This document shows, in pieces, positions 63,520 through 64,000 of a stretch of 64,000 bases of DNA; the stretch's first letter is position 1; each line of letters starts with the position of its first letter. A program made the translations under genes and the position numbers. Below the pieces are notes generated by a model, which worked only from the letters and a program-made list of their open reading frames with translations, did not search any database and was not told where the DNA came from. The stretch is from Serratia fonticola (lineage in GTDB: Bacteria; Pseudomonadota; Gammaproteobacteria; Enterobacterales; Enterobacteriaceae), in the NCBI RefSeq assembly GCF_006715025.1, contig NZ_VFMK01000001.1, forward strand, positions 930,001-994,000. Reading direction: 5' to 3'.

Positions 63520-63885
63520 ATGGGTCAAATTACTGTTGTGATCGGCGATCGTCTGGGTAAAGGTCAGAAAGTGGGTCAGGGCATTGAAAATGCCGGTGGA
63601 AAAGCGATTGTTATCCCAGGCGTGGCGGCGGATATGAAGCTGGGCGACGTGATGAAAGCGGAAAACGCACATTTGGGTATCTCTTTCTGCGGCAGCGGTG
63701 GTGCCGGTGCCATTACCGCACAAACCAAATATGGTTATAAGGCAAAATATGGTATGCGCTCGATTGAAGAAGGCGTTACGGCAATTAACGAAGGGTGCAA
63801 CGTATTAGGCTTTGGTTTTATGGATAAAGAAGAATTAGGTCAGAAGCTGGTGGAAGCTTATATCAAAAAACACGGCAACCCGTAA
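63520..63885 (+). CDS. Glycine-rich SFCGS family protein
   Basis: 121 residues with the name-giving SFCGSGGAGAITAQTKYGYK motif near residues 55-75, and MRSIEEGVTAI after it. GGAG lies upstream of the ATG. The family is found with DUF4312, DUF4311 and DUF4310 genes and sugar-acid enzymes in enterobacterial operons. Biochemical role unknown. Confidence 0.85.
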   Translation: MGQITVVIGDRLGKGQKVGQGIENAGGKAIVIPGVAADMKLGDVMKAENAHLGISFCGSGGAGAITAQTKYGYKAKYGMRSIEEGVTAINEGCNVLGFGFMDKEELGQKLVEAYIKKHGNP

Positions 63886-64000
63886 TGAAAGAAAACTATA
63901 CCACATCAGTGAAGGTGGAGGGTAAAGGCGACAGTAAAGCGAAAGCCTTTGCCTCTGCATTAGCCAATGTACAAGGCGCAGTTTTAAAATCCACCAGTAA
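63885..64000 (+). CDS. DUF4312 family protein (3' end outside window)
   Basis: The ATG overlaps the preceding stop by one base (TAATG). The visible 38 residues read MKENYTTSVKVEGKGDSKAK and onward, matching the start of DUF4312 proteins by context and pattern. The gene continues beyond the right edge. Confidence 0.75.
   Translation, partial: MKENYTTSVKVEGKGDSKAKAFASALANVQGAVLKSTS

Overview
The window reads as chromosome of an enterobacterium of the Serratia/Yersiniaceae type. The core genes are full length and closely resemble E. coli proteins: dusB-fis, prmA, panF, accBC, aroQ, msrPQ, csrD, mreBCD, rng, yhdP, tldD, aaeXAB, pmbA and rnk. A Serratia-like genus is suggested by the order of genes, by an alpha-carbonic anhydrase between prmA and dusB, by a Nit-type amidase between yhdP and tldD, and by the intergenic repeat type. 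The species cannot be fixed from the sequence alone. No rRNA, tRNA, CRISPR array or intact insertion sequence was seen.

Layout. 1-1.9 kb is an AT-richer accessory patch beside fis, with the tail of an unknown gene and an HNH nuclease. 1.9-12.6 kb is a minus-strand core block: fis, dusB, carbonic anhydrase, prmA, panF, yhdT, accC, accB, aroQ, msrQ, msrP, acuI. 12.9-26.2 kb is a plus-strand core block: csrD, mreBCD, yhdE, rng, yhdP, nit, tldD. About 26.2-52.2 kb lies between tldD and aaeR, which are neighbours in E. coli, and is an accessory island. 52.2-62.6 kb returns to core-like genes: aaeR/aaeXAB, barnase and barstar, yjgA, pmbA, cybC, an AraC regulator with a TSUP permease, and rnk. The right edge is the start of a PRD / SFCGS / DUF4312 operon.

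The island holds two antagonism systems. The first is a contact-dependent inhibition (CDI) locus, cdiB-cdiA-cdiI. It is followed by a small ribbon-helix-helix plus SymE-like gene pair, then an orphan cdiA 3' end with a different toxin tip and its own putative immunity gene, then a decayed copy of the SymE-like gene. The orphan repeats 1231 bp of cdiA without any indel, and similarity stops exactly at the VENN codons. The locus therefore looks like a tandem duplication of a [cdiA 3' end - toxin - immunity - SymE-like] unit, poised for toxin switching by recombination.

The second is a candidate class II microcin cluster on the minus strand. Three small precursor peptides have 15-residue double-glycine-type leaders. 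Two of them share the MREL...SGA|G leader style of known enterobacterial microcins, and the third carries four cysteines. They are followed by an HlyD-family adaptor and a C39-peptidase ABC exporter. An acyl-CoA-oxidase-like gene converges on the exporter, and no immunity gene is recognisable. This cluster is the best candidate for an undescribed system in the window. A permease/amidase pair completes the island.
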